Origin: Sphingopyxis sp.
Lineage (GTDB): Bacteria; Pseudomonadota; Alphaproteobacteria; Sphingomonadales; Sphingomonadaceae
Length of the DNA: 64,000 bases
Direction: 5' to 3'
Assembly: GCF_016704835.1 (NCBI RefSeq)
Contig: NZ_JADIZJ010000001.1
Span: 667,001 to 731,000 of the forward strand
Every line of letters begins with the position of its first letter. The stretch's first letter is position 1. Under the pieces are notes generated by a model, which saw nothing but the letters and a program-made list of their open reading frames with translations, was not told the origin of the DNA and ran no database searches. Made by a program: the position numbers and the translations under genes. Below, piece by piece: positions 8,739 to 17,209 of this stretch.

Positions 8739-9401
8739 ATGGCGACCAAGTTTAGCGAAATCTCTGCGGCGGACATGCGTTCTGCCATGATCGACAGCCA
8801 GCTTCGGACCAACGACGTCATCGACGCAGCGGTGGTCGGCGCGATGGCGGCGGTGCCGCGCGAGGCGCATGCGCCCGCTCACCTCGCGAGCGTCGCTTAC
8901 ATGGACCGCGCGATCCCGCTGGGGCATGGCCGCGCGCTCAACGCGCCGCTGGTCACCGGCCGCATGCTCGTCGCTGCCGCGATCCGTCCCGGCCAGCGGG
9001 TCCTGCTGATCGGCAGTGCGACCGGCTATACAGCGGCGGTGCTGTCGCGGCTCGGCGCCGAAGTCCATGCGGTCGAGGAACAGGCTGAGCTGATGGCGAT
9101 CGCGCAGACCGCGACCGCCGACGCGAACATCCAATGGGTCACCGGATCGCTGATCTCCGGCGCTCCGGACGCCGCGCCTTTCGACCGCATCATCATTGAA
9201 GGCGCGATCGAAACGCTGCCCGACGCGCTCACCGCTCAACTGGCCGAGGGCGGTCGCTTGGTCGCGGCACGGCGCGAGGACGCAGTCACGCGGCTCGTCC
9301 AGGGGGTAAAGGCAGGCGGCGCGGTCGCACTGCGCAGCTTTGCCGACATGGACGTCGCGCCGCTGCCCGGCTTTGCAACCCCGGCAGGCTTCACATTCTA
9401 A
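8739..9401 (+). CDS. pcm: Protein-L-isoaspartate O-methyltransferase family protein
   Basis: A 220-residue class I SAM-dependent methyltransferase of the PCMT family, which repairs isoaspartyl residues in aged proteins in the cytoplasm. Visible motifs are DSQLRTNDV near the start, then RVLLIGSATGYTAAVLSRLG (SAM-binding motif I) around residues 87-106, and FDRIIIEGAIE. It is shorter and more diverged than enterobacterial Pcm, as is usual in sphingomonads, so activity may differ. It sits 30 bp before tolC, and the two are probably co-transcribed. Confidence 0.82.
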   Translation: MATKFSEISAADMRSAMIDSQLRTNDVIDAAVVGAMAAVPREAHAPAHLASVAYMDRAIPLGHGRALNAPLVTGRMLVAAAIRPGQRVLLIGSATGYTAAVLSRLGAEVHAVEEQAELMAIAQTATADANIQWVTGSLISGAPDAAPFDRIIIEGAIETLPDALTAQLAEGGRLVAARREDAVTRLVQGVKAGGAVALRSFADMDVAPLPGFATPAGFTF

Positions 9402-9431
9402 AAGCCACATCCCTCCTTGTTTCAGGCTGAC

Positions 9432-10919
9432 ATGACGATGCTCGATACCGATAAGAAACGGCCTTTCTCCCGCGCCCGCTGGCTTGCCGGTCTTGCCCTC
9501 GGCGCCTTGATGCTGTCGTCGGCGGCGCACGCCGAAACGCTGCAGGAGGCGCTGGCGAAAGCCTATGAAAATAACCCTACGCTGACCGCGGCGCGTGCCG
9601 GACAGCGCGCCAATGACGAAAATGTCCCGATCCAGAAATCGGGCGGGCTGCCGAATGTCGGCGTCGGCGTCGATTATCAGGAAAATCTGGTGCTGCCCGG
9701 CAACAGTTTTTTCTCGCCCAAACGTTTCGTCAGCGTCGGCGGGCAAGTATCGGTGCCGATCTATCAGGGCGGCGCGGTACGCAACGCGGTGAAGGCCGCC
9801 AAATTTCGCGTCGAGGCGGGCCAAGCCGATCTTCGTGCGACCGAGGCGAGCATTTTTTCGCAGACCGTCGGCGCCTATATGGACGTCATCCGCGATCAGG
9901 CGATCGTCCAGCTGAACCAGAAAAACGTCGCCGTGCTGCGTACCAACTTGCAGGCGACGAGCGACCGTTTCGAAATCGGCGACCTCACCCGTACTGACGT
10001 TGCCCAGTCGGAGGCGCGGCTCGCGCTCGCCGAGGGCGATCTGCGCACCGCCGAAGCCAACCTGATCGCCAGCCGCGAATCTTATACCCGCCTGGTCGGC
10101 GAAGCGCCGGTCGATCTTGAGCAGCCGCCGCAACTGCCGAACCTGCCCGCCTCCCCCGACGACGCGGTCGCGATCGCGCTAACCAGCAATCCCGATATCG
10201 AGTCGGCGAACCAGATCGTCAACGCCAGCCGCGCGGACATCGGCGTCGCACGTGCGGGACGCCTGCCCAAGCTGTCGGCGGCGACCAGCGGCGGGTACAA
10301 CAACAATCTGAGCTCGGTAAACGATCCCACTTCAGAAAATACCACGCGAAGCGCATCGGCCGGACTGTCGCTGACGATCCCGATCTTTCAAGGTGGACGC
10401 CCGTCAGCGCAGGTCCGCCAAGCACAATCGCGCACCAGCCAGGCGATCGAAAATTACGTCGAAGTCGAACGCAGCGTCGTCGCCCAGACCCGCGGCGCCT
10501 ATGCCGCATGGCGCGCGAACGAACAGATCATCACCGCGACGCAGCAAGCGGTGAGCGCCAACGCCCTGTCGCTCGAAGGCGTGCGCGCCGAAAACAGCGT
10601 CGGGACGCGCTCGATCCTCGACATTTTGAACGCCGAGCAGGAATTTCTGAACACCCAGGTTCAGCTCGTGTCGGCGCAGCGCAACAGCTACGTCGCCGCC
10701 TTCTCGGTGCTCGCCGCGATGGGCAAGGCCGAAGCACGCGATCTGGGGATCGAGGGCGGCGCGCTCTATGATCCAGAGGTCAATTACCAGCGCGTCAAAG
10801 GCCAGATCTGGGACTGGGCCGACGATCCCGCGCCACAGCAACAGGCGACCGACACCCGCGCGGTCCCCGCAGCAACCGCCAGCGTTCCAATTGGGCCGCC
10901 CGCGTTGCCACGACAATAA
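9432..10919 (+). CDS. tolC: TolC family outer-membrane efflux protein
   Basis: A 495-residue outer-membrane channel for type I secretion and drug efflux, working with an inner-membrane transporter and an adaptor encoded elsewhere. The signal peptide (residues about 10-35) ends SSAAHA before ETLQEALAKAYENNPTL, the standard first helix of TolC. Two TolC repeats follow, with LTRTDVAQSEARL and SIFSQTVGAYMDVIRD as helical barrel segments. Start: the ATG at 9432 is chosen over a TTG at 9417; an ATG at 9438 is possible. The tail after about residue 450 is Pro/Ala-rich and not conserved. Confidence 0.93.
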   Translation: MTMLDTDKKRPFSRARWLAGLALGALMLSSAAHAETLQEALAKAYENNPTLTAARAGQRANDENVPIQKSGGLPNVGVGVDYQENLVLPGNSFFSPKRFVSVGGQVSVPIYQGGAVRNAVKAAKFRVEAGQADLRATEASIFSQTVGAYMDVIRDQAIVQLNQKNVAVLRTNLQATSDRFEIGDLTRTDVAQSEARLALAEGDLRTAEANLIASRESYTRLVGEAPVDLEQPPQLPNLPASPDDAVAIALTSNPDIESANQIVNASRADIGVARAGRLPKLSAATSGGYNNNLSSVNDPTSENTTRSASAGLSLTIPIFQGGRPSAQVRQAQSRTSQAIENYVEVERSVVAQTRGAYAAWRANEQIITATQQAVSANALSLEGVRAENSVGTRSILDILNAEQEFLNTQVQLVSAQRNSYVAAFSVLAAMGKAEARDLGIEGGALYDPEVNYQRVKGQIWDWADDPAPQQQATDTRAVPAATASVPIGPPALPRQ

Positions 10920-10996
10920 GGCTTGGCAAAACACGCCCAAAATCGGTAAGAGTACAGTTAACCGTCCGGTAATCGGGGTGGTTTAGGGGGTTGGTT

Positions 10997-11422
10997 ATGG
11001 GCGATATGTCGCGGGAACCGTCGATGGAAGATATCTTGTCGTCGATCAGGCGCGTCATTGCACGCGATGAAGCTCCCGGGGCGACGCGCGGCGCCAGCGC
11101 CCCCACAGCTGACGATATTCTCGACCTGAACGACGAAGAAGATGACGCTGTCGCCGAAGCTGCGCCTGCGGCTGAAGAGCTGGTCTCCGAAGCCAGCGCC
11201 GATGCGGCACGCCAATCGCTCGAGGCGTTAACCGCCGCTATCGCACCCGCAGTTGCCGCCGCAACCGTTGCGGCGCCTGCCGCTGCGGGCCGCACGATGG
11301 AGGACGTCGTCCTCGACGCCTTGCGCCCGATGCTGAAAGACTGGCTCGATACCCATTTGCCGTCGCTGGTCGAAGCGATGGTCGCCAAGGAAATCAGCCG
11401 CATCACCGGCAAACGCTTCTAG
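10997..11422 (+). CDS. popZ: PopZ-like polar organizing protein (DUF2497)
   Basis: A 141-residue protein with the PopZ layout: a short N-terminal helix REPSMEDILSSIRRVIAR, an acidic and Ala-rich disordered middle (EEDDAVAEAAPAAEE), and a C-terminal helical oligomerisation block containing LRPMLKDWLDTHLPSLVEAM. PopZ forms a polar hub that anchors ParB and the chromosome origin in alphaproteobacteria. The ATG at 10997 has AGGGGG six bases upstream. It follows tolC by 77 bp, and the region between contains no terminator-like hairpin. Confidence 0.85.
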   Translation: MGDMSREPSMEDILSSIRRVIARDEAPGATRGASAPTADDILDLNDEEDDAVAEAAPAAEELVSEASADAARQSLEALTAAIAPAVAAATVAAPAAAGRTMEDVVLDALRPMLKDWLDTHLPSLVEAMVAKEISRITGKRF

Positions 11423-11430
11423 CCGCTGAG

Positions 11431-11660
11431 CTACGCACATCCTCGTTTGGCAATGCGAAGTGCGAACCGCCAGAACCCGATGAATGCGACGATCTGATAG
11501 CCAAAAACAATCCGGCTATCAGAAAATAGGATTGTCGGCAAAATGAGAAACAGCGCGGCAACTGAGCAATAGGCGACAAGGAAGAGCCAGCCCTTCAGGC
11601 AGCATGGTTTGTAAGAAAACCCAGCTTCTTCGAACCAATCTCTCGTCGCGTTTCGATCAT
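11431..11660 (-). CDS. Possible small membrane protein downstream of nudC, start unclear or frameshifted
   Basis: The minus strand ending at the TAG at 11431 reads as RDWFEEAGFSYKPCCLKGW, a hydrophobic helix, SDSRIVFGYQIVAFIG and a basic tail, about 70 residues. The composition is that of a small one- or two-helix inner-membrane protein. No ATG, GTG or TTG lies in this frame near its beginning. The ATG at 11660, which overlaps the nudC stop as TGATG, is in another frame and hits a stop after 21 codons. Either the start is unusual or a small indel separates the ATG from its body. Function unknown. Confidence 0.35.
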
Positions 11661-12529
11661 CAACCCGCCCAATCCTCGAGCAAATAACGCGCGATCGCCA
11701 GTGTCGGCGGCGCCAAAAACGGCGCCCCCATGTCGCCCGCGAGCGCGGCGCGAACCTCGGCCTTATTGACCCACATCGCCGCCTCGATTTCGGTCGTATC
11801 GAGCGTCAGCGCCGGATCGGTCGCGACGGCGCGGCAGCCGATCATCAACGACGAAGGGAAAGGCCAGGGCTGGCTGGCCACATAGGTTACGTCCGAAACG
11901 CGAATCCCCGCTTCCTCGAACAATTCGCGCGCCACCGCTTCCTCAAGCGATTCGCCGGGCTCGACGAACCCTGCCAGCGCCGAGAAGAAGCCCGGTGGGA
12001 AACCGCCCTGCCGCCCAACCAGCACCCGCCCCTCGCATTCGGCGAGCATGATGACCACCGGATCAACGCGCGGGAAATGTTCGGCGTTACAACTGCCACA
12101 GCGGCGTCCCCAGCCACCGCGAAACACGTCGGTCGACGACCCGCACACTGCGCAGAAGCGATGCCGGGCGTGCCAGTCGACCAGGCTTCGCGCACCGCCG
12201 TACAGCGCCGCTTCCGGCCCCGACAGCAGCGGCAGCAAGCGCATGACGGTGCGCGAGCGCGCATCGATGCGCACCCCGGCGGGCGCTTCGCGGACAAAAT
12301 GGGGGATACCAGCATCGTCGAGGCCGAGCAGGAGCAGCGCGCGCTCGTCGGCAGGGTCCAGCGCCTCCCAGCAAAGCCCCCCGCCCTCGCCTGGCACACA
12401 ATCGATCCCGTCGAGCAGAAGGCAGCGTGCGCGCGGATCGGCAACCGCGGCGGCGAAGCCTTCGGCATTCGTCCGCAACTGATCGGCGCGGTCGAGCCAC
12501 GCGCCGGTAAATCCGAGCGGCAACGGCAT
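11660..12529 (-). CDS. nudC: NADH pyrophosphatase / NAD-cap decapping Nudix hydrolase NudC
   Basis: A 289-residue Nudix enzyme that hydrolyses NAD(H) and removes NAD caps from RNA. The zinc ribbon is CAVCG followed by CGSCN. The Nudix box GFVEPGESLEEAVARELFEE is complete, and the NudC-specific SQPWPFPSSLM motif follows it. The ATG overlaps the stop of the upstream serine hydrolase (TGATG), so translation is probably coupled. N-terminal and middle regions are weakly conserved as in the family. Confidence 0.95.
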   Translation of the reverse strand: MPLPLGFTGAWLDRADQLRTNAEGFAAAVADPRARCLLLDGIDCVPGEGGGLCWEALDPADERALLLLGLDDAGIPHFVREAPAGVRIDARSRTVMRLLPLLSGPEAALYGGARSLVDWHARHRFCAVCGSSTDVFRGGWGRRCGSCNAEHFPRVDPVVIMLAECEGRVLVGRQGGFPPGFFSALAGFVEPGESLEEAVARELFEEAGIRVSDVTYVASQPWPFPSSLMIGCRAVATDPALTLDTTEIEAAMWVNKAEVRAALAGDMGAPFLAPPTLAIARYLLEDWAG

Positions 12530-13815
12530 CAGGTCATCACATCCTTGAAAAAGGTCTCGCCGAACTTCTCCTGAAAAGGCAGCGCGCCCGAGGGCATATA
12601 TTGCGCATAAGCCGCGGCGCGATAGCCTAGCCCGCGGTGGACGAAACCGATCGTGCCCGCGGCACCTGCCCAGCCAAAAATGCCCTCTCCCCCCGGCGAG
12701 GTTGGCAGCGATACACGCCCCCCCGCGCCAAAGCCCTGGCCATCGATGAACGTCCCTTTCCGGTTGACGCTATCGCTGATCAGGTTGGACATGGCGAGCC
12801 GCGCAGTCGCCGCGTTCATCACCCGTTGCCCGCCCGTCGCGCCTTCGCCGAGCAGCATCGCCAGGAAGCGGTCATAGTCGCGCGCGCTCGACACCAGCCC
12901 GCCGCCGCCGAACGGATAGGGTGGCGGGTCGAGATAGATCGAGCTGGTCGCGGGATCGAAAGGGATCAGCGCGCCGCCATAGGGTGCATAGTTGCTGGTA
13001 AAGCGCCCAACGTCCTTGGCACCGACCTGGAAACTCGTACTGGTCATGCCCAGTGGATCGAATAGCCGCGCTTTCAGGAAGGCATCGAATGGCTGCCCCG
13101 ACGCGACCTCGATCACCCGCCCGAGCAGGTCGAGGCTGATCGAATAGCTCCACTGAGTGCCGGGCTCATAGATCAGCGGCAGCGCCGCGAGCCGGTCGGC
13201 CATCGCCGCCAGACTAGGTGCCGGCGTGACAGGCGCCATGCCGGGGATCGGCAAACGGCTCGCCGAGCCGCCGACGATACCGGCATCGTCATAGGCCTTT
13301 TTGATCGGCCCCTTCTGGATGATATTATAACCGAGTCCTGCGGTGTGGGTGAGCAGGTGGCGCACGGAGATCGCGGTTTTCACCGGACGCAGATCGGTGA
13401 TCGACCCGTCAGGGATGTTTTGCACGCGCATCTTCGCAAATGCTGGCAGGAAGTCGGCAATCGGCTGGTCAAGCTTCATCTTGCCGTCTTCGACCAGCAG
13501 CATCGCGGCGATGCCGGTGACCGGCTTGGTCATGGAATAAAGCCGCCACAAGGTGTCGGGACCAACCGGAACGGCATCACCCAGCGACTGCACCCCGGCA
13601 CCGAAAAATTCGGCCGCCTCCTGCCCCTTGCCGATCGCAGCGAGCGTACCGGCGAGTTCGCGGCGGTCCACGAAGCCTTTAATGAAGGCGTGGGTGGCTG
13701 GATAAAGCTGTGCCCCGCCTTCCTTCCACGCGAAAGCGGCGCGCGGCAGCAGCGCGGCACTGCCCCCCAGCGCCAGGCCACCGAGTAGCGCGCGGCGCGA
13801 AACCATCATGTTCAT
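12529..13815 (-). CDS. Exported serine hydrolase, beta-lactamase/class C family
   Basis: A 428-residue protein of the class C beta-lactamase and esterase fold. The N-terminus MMVSRRALLGGLALGG with a twin arginine suggests Tat export. The catalytic Ser-x-x-Lys motif is SMTK (YSMTKPVTG), the second motif is YSI in WSYSISLDLLGR, and VHRGLGY supplies the HxG-type third motif. Members act as esterases or penicillin-binding relatives; the substrate is unknown. It lies between mutY and nudC in a same-strand run with 1-4 bp overlaps, the mutY stop falling on its start codon region. Confidence 0.88.
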   Translation of the reverse strand: MNMMVSRRALLGGLALGGSAALLPRAAFAWKEGGAQLYPATHAFIKGFVDRRELAGTLAAIGKGQEAAEFFGAGVQSLGDAVPVGPDTLWRLYSMTKPVTGIAAMLLVEDGKMKLDQPIADFLPAFAKMRVQNIPDGSITDLRPVKTAISVRHLLTHTAGLGYNIIQKGPIKKAYDDAGIVGGSASRLPIPGMAPVTPAPSLAAMADRLAALPLIYEPGTQWSYSISLDLLGRVIEVASGQPFDAFLKARLFDPLGMTSTSFQVGAKDVGRFTSNYAPYGGALIPFDPATSSIYLDPPPYPFGGGGLVSSARDYDRFLAMLLGEGATGGQRVMNAATARLAMSNLISDSVNRKGTFIDGQGFGAGGRVSLPTSPGGEGIFGWAGAAGTIGFVHRGLGYRAAAYAQYMPSGALPFQEKFGETFFKDVMT

Positions 13816-14851
13816 CCGTCTCTCTCCAGCATCTTGCTTATCAGCTTGCGATAGAGCGTCGGCAGCCCCGCCGCGTCAAGGTCCGAGATCGGCCACCATT
13901 CGCCTTCCGCTGCGGCATCGCGGGATTCGCGGTGCACGAGTTTCAGGGTCAGGTCGAAATGTGTGAAGCCATGATCGACCTCGGCGATGCCCGACTCGGT
14001 CGGACGCGCATCGGTCCAGTCGCCGCCCGGCAGCGCGCGCATCCCACCGAGCATGCCTTTGCCGGGACGCCGGACGAGCCATATCCGCGCGTCGCGCTCG
14101 ATCCAGTGCGCCAGCCCGTGGCGGCGCGGTTTCGCCTTCTTCGGCGGCTTGAGCGGCAACCGCTCTATATCCGGTCGCCCCTGCGCACGGCAATCGGTCA
14201 TCAGCGGGCATGTCGCACAGGCGGGGCCGCGCGGGCGACAGATGGTCGCGCCGAGATCCATCAGTGCCTGCGCAAAATCGCCCGGTCGGTCCTCCGGCAC
14301 CAGCGGCGCCAATGCGGCGCGAATTTCGCGCTTGGCGAGTGGCAGCGGGGTTTCAATCAGCCGATAGCGTGCAATCACGCGCTCGATATTGGCGTCGATA
14401 ACGACGGCGGAACGACCAAAGGCGATCGCCGCAACCGACGCCGCAGTGTAGTCGCCGATCCCTGGCAGCGCGCGAAGCTCGCCTTCGCTTTCGGGAAAGC
14501 GCCCGCCATGCTGCGCAACCACCACCCGCGCGCAGGCCAGTAAATTGCGGGCGCGGGCGTAATAGCCCAGCCCGCCCACGCCGCCATGACATCGGCATCC
14601 TCGGCCGCTGCCAGATCGACGACCGTCGGCCATCGCTCAGTAAAGCGCTCGAAATAGCCCGCCACCGCGGCGACGGTGGTCTGCTGCAACATGACCTCGG
14701 CCATCCAGATGCGATAGGGATCTGGAGCCGACGCGCTGCCCGGGGCGTTCCGCCATGGCAGAACCCGCGCCGCGCGATCATACCACGTCAGCAGGCGCGC
14801 CGCGAAGTCGCTGGCAATGTCCTCATCGATGTCGGAAGTCTGGACGCTCAC
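13812..14851 (-). pseudogene. mutY: A/G-specific adenine glycosylase mutY, interrupted by a single-base frameshift
   Basis: MutY removes adenine mispaired with 8-oxoguanine. The N-terminal part (14851 to about 14570) contains VLPWRN and the catalytic-glutamate segment WMAEVMLQQTTVAAV. The C-terminal part, in another frame, contains LGYYARARNL, the helix-hairpin-helix LPGIGDYTAASVAA, catalytic Asp in VIDANIERV, the FeS cluster cysteines in CRPRGPACATCPLMTDC, and a Nudix-like C-domain. The join reads AWAG then LGYY only if one C is restored near 14570, where the minus strand has GGGCGGGCTGGGC. The intact protein would be 346 residues. As read, neither piece could work alone. A sequencing error is possible. 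The start is a GTG with AGGCAGGGG upstream; a GTG at 14872 is an alternative. Confidence 0.85.
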
Positions 14852-14877
14852 CCCCTGCCTATGGCATGGCACCCACG

Positions 14878-15450
14878 ATGACGAAAGATAGCGGCGATGG
14901 CCCGCCCGCCAATAAGGCGAAGGTGACGGCAGCGGTGAAAAAGCCCAAAGCGCCGGTGCGCGTCTATGAACGCCAGCGCGGCGGCGAGGCGCGCATGATT
15001 TCCGACCTTGTCCCCGAAATCGGCCGCGCCGCCTTTCGCAAATTCGGCTTCATCCAGAGTTCGGTGGTGAGCCGCTGGCGCGAGATCGTCGGTGACCGGC
15101 TCGCCGATGTCACCCAGCCCGCGATGATCCGTTTTCCCGTCGGTGCGAAAGCAGGCGGCACGCTCCACCTGACGATCAGCGGCGCGCATGCCCCGATGTT
15201 GCAGCATGTCGCGCCCGACATCGTCGCCGCGGTCAACCGCTTCTTTGGTTATGCCGCGGTCGCGCAGGTCCGCATGACGCATGGCCAGGTGACGCCCGCC
15301 GCGCCCGTTCAGCCACCGGCAATGCTCAAACCCGTACCCGCCGAGCTGGGGGATAGCCTGCGCGACATCGGCGATCCGGAACTGCGCACCGTGCTGGAAC
15401 GCATGGCGTCGGGGCTGGCCGCCGCGCCCAAACTTCCTCGGATCAGTTGA
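14878..15450 (+). CDS. dciA: DUF721 protein, DciA-like helicase loader
   Basis: A 190-residue DUF721 protein. The domain spans residues 35-140, with FRKFGFIQSSVVSRWREIVG at its start. DciA is the ancestral loader of the replicative helicase DnaB in bacteria lacking DnaC, so a role in replication initiation is expected. The ATG at 14878 begins MTKDSGD; a longer frame overlaps divergent mutY. Divergent from mutY by only 26 bp. The conserved fold is in the first two-thirds; the Pro-rich tail is variable. Confidence 0.8.
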   Translation: MTKDSGDGPPANKAKVTAAVKKPKAPVRVYERQRGGEARMISDLVPEIGRAAFRKFGFIQSSVVSRWREIVGDRLADVTQPAMIRFPVGAKAGGTLHLTISGAHAPMLQHVAPDIVAAVNRFFGYAAVAQVRMTHGQVTPAAPVQPPAMLKPVPAELGDSLRDIGDPELRTVLERMASGLAAAPKLPRIS

Positions 15451-15467
15451 AGAAAGACCCGCCGAAG

Positions 15468-16184
15468 ATGGCCACATTTGACGATTTACCGCTCGATCGC
15501 CGCACCGCCGTGCTCGCGCTGTCGGGCGCTGCATTGACCCTGATCGCGGCAACACCGGCGAAACCCGCGCTCTGGTCGTCGAAGGTGACGACAAGTTCGA
15601 TCGGCGCGCATGTCGTCGGCAACCCTGCGGCCAAGGTTAGGCTGGTCGAGTATTTCAGCTACACCTGCCACGTCTGCGCCGATTTTGCGAAGCTCGGCTC
15701 GACGCCGCTCAAGGCCCAATATATCGACCCTGGGCTGGTCCAGTTCGAATATCGCAACCTGGTGCGCGACCCGGTCGACATGACCGCGGCCCTGCTCGCA
15801 CGCTGCGGCGGCCCGGCGGCGTTCGCGCGCAATCATCAGGCGATTTTTGCTGCTTTCGAAACCTGGATGGCCAAGGTGACAAAGGCCACCGACGCGCAGA
15901 AGACCAGCTGGTTCGAAGGCACCACTGCGCAGCGCGCGCGCAAGATCGCCGCCGACACCGGTCTCGCGGCGCTGATGCGCGCGCGCGGCTATCCGCAGAC
16001 GCAGCTCGACGCCGCGCTCGACAGCGAAGTCGCGCAGGCCGAACTCACCGGGATGACCAATATCGGGCGCGGCGCCGACCGCGTCGGCGGCACCCCAACC
16101 TTTTTCGTCAACGGCCGCATCGCCGAAGTCACCGCCTGGCCCGCGCTCAAATCGAAACTCGACCAGGCGATCAAGGGATCGTAA
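15468..16184 (+). CDS. DsbA-family thioredoxin-fold protein, exported
   Basis: A 238-residue DsbA-like protein. After a basic N-terminus, a hydrophobic segment (VLALSGAALTLIAATPAKPA) serves as signal or anchor. The redox site is CHVC in YFSYTCHVCADFA, and the cis-proline loop is GGTPTFFVNGR. The long helical insert is typical of DsbA/MSMEG-type oxidoreductases. It is 35 bp upstream of a second DsbA-like gene, so the two probably act together in periplasmic disulfide chemistry. ATG 15468 is chosen; a TTG at 15447 overlapping the dciA stop is less likely. Confidence 0.87.
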   Translation: MATFDDLPLDRRTAVLALSGAALTLIAATPAKPALWSSKVTTSSIGAHVVGNPAAKVRLVEYFSYTCHVCADFAKLGSTPLKAQYIDPGLVQFEYRNLVRDPVDMTAALLARCGGPAAFARNHQAIFAAFETWMAKVTKATDAQKTSWFEGTTAQRARKIAADTGLAALMRARGYPQTQLDAALDSEVAQAELTGMTNIGRGADRVGGTPTFFVNGRIAEVTAWPALKSKLDQAIKGS

Positions 16185-16219
16185 AAGCCCCCCAATTTGT
16201 TTCCGGAGAACAGCACATC

Positions 16220-16960
16220 ATGACCGCATCGCTTCGTATCGCCCTTCTCTCTTCGCTCGGCGCATTCGCGCTTGCCGGTTGCGGCGGCGGCGCCAGCGAC
16301 CCCGCCAAGGAACAGGATGTCGTCGCCAAGGTTGCGGCGCCCGCGGGTAAAAGCTGGTCGCAGGTCGTCAGCTTCGACGGCGACGGGGTGGTGATGGGCA
16401 ACCCCGCCGCGCCAATCAAACTTGAGGAATTCGGCGCCTTCACCTGCGGCCATTGCGCGCAATTCGCCAAAGATTCGCATGAAGAGCTGAAGCGCGACTT
16501 CGTAGATACCGGCCGCGTGTCGTACAAGCTGACCCCGTTCATGCTGCATCCGGTCGATGCGATCGCTGGCGCGATCGTCAAATGCACCGGCCCGGACCGC
16601 TTCTTCCCGCTCGCCGACGCGACCTTCCTTGAACACGAAGCCTTCATCGCCGGTGCGCAAAAGCCGCAGCCGGGGATCGAGGCGGCAATGCAGCTTCCCC
16701 CCGAACAGCGCTTCACCGCGCTCGCCAAGGGCTGGGGCATCGATCAATTTTACCAACAGCGCGGCGTTCCCGCCGCGACAATCCAGCAGTGCCTGAGCAA
16801 GGTCGACAATGTCTCGGCTATCGAAAAGGGCACCAACGCGGGGGTCGAAAAATATCAGATCACCGGCACCCCGACATTCGTGCTCAACGGCCAGGTCGTC
16901 GAAGGCATCAATACCTGGGGACTGCTGCGCGACCGCCTGCGCACGATGGGCGCGCGCTGA
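16220..16960 (+). CDS. DsbA-family lipoprotein
   Basis: A 246-residue thioredoxin-fold protein with a lipoprotein signal, MTASLRIALLSSLGAFALAG then Cys21, so it is membrane-anchored in the periplasm. Active site CGHC in FGAFTCGHCAQFA; cis-Pro loop ITGTPTFVLNGQ. It resembles the neighbour at 15468 but has a different active-site dipeptide (GH), which usually means a different redox potential. Both follow dciA on the same strand; a repeat element follows it. Confidence 0.87.
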   Translation: MTASLRIALLSSLGAFALAGCGGGASDPAKEQDVVAKVAAPAGKSWSQVVSFDGDGVVMGNPAAPIKLEEFGAFTCGHCAQFAKDSHEELKRDFVDTGRVSYKLTPFMLHPVDAIAGAIVKCTGPDRFFPLADATFLEHEAFIAGAQKPQPGIEAAMQLPPEQRFTALAKGWGIDQFYQQRGVPAATIQQCLSKVDNVSAIEKGTNAGVEKYQITGTPTFVLNGQVVEGINTWGLLRDRLRTMGAR

Positions 16961-16970
16961 TCCAATCAAG

Positions 16971-17096
16971 TTCCTCCCTGTCGCGCAGCGATGGGGAGGG
17001 GGGACCGTTCACGAACGAGTGGTGGAGGGGCGCGTCATTGCCCCTCCGTCAGCGCTTTGCGCTGCCACTTCCCCATGGCTTCGCCACAGGGAGGAA
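16971..17096. repeat. Palindromic intergenic repeat, family A copy 1
   Basis: The element has inverted ends TTCCTCCCTGT and ACAGGGAGGAA, and inner arms GATGGGGAGGGG and GCGCTGCCACTTCCCCAT. A related element lies at 38930-39062 and a partial copy at 57336-57410. It lies between a DsbA-like lipoprotein gene and smc. No coding signal. Confidence 0.75.
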
Positions 17097-17209
17097 CAAT
17101 ATCTGCCCCTTGCGACTCCCCCGTCTGCGCGGCATGACGGCTGCTTGGGGGGATATGTGACACCAAGGTTGCAACATCCGCGATTCGATCAACTGCACTG
17201 GACCATTCC

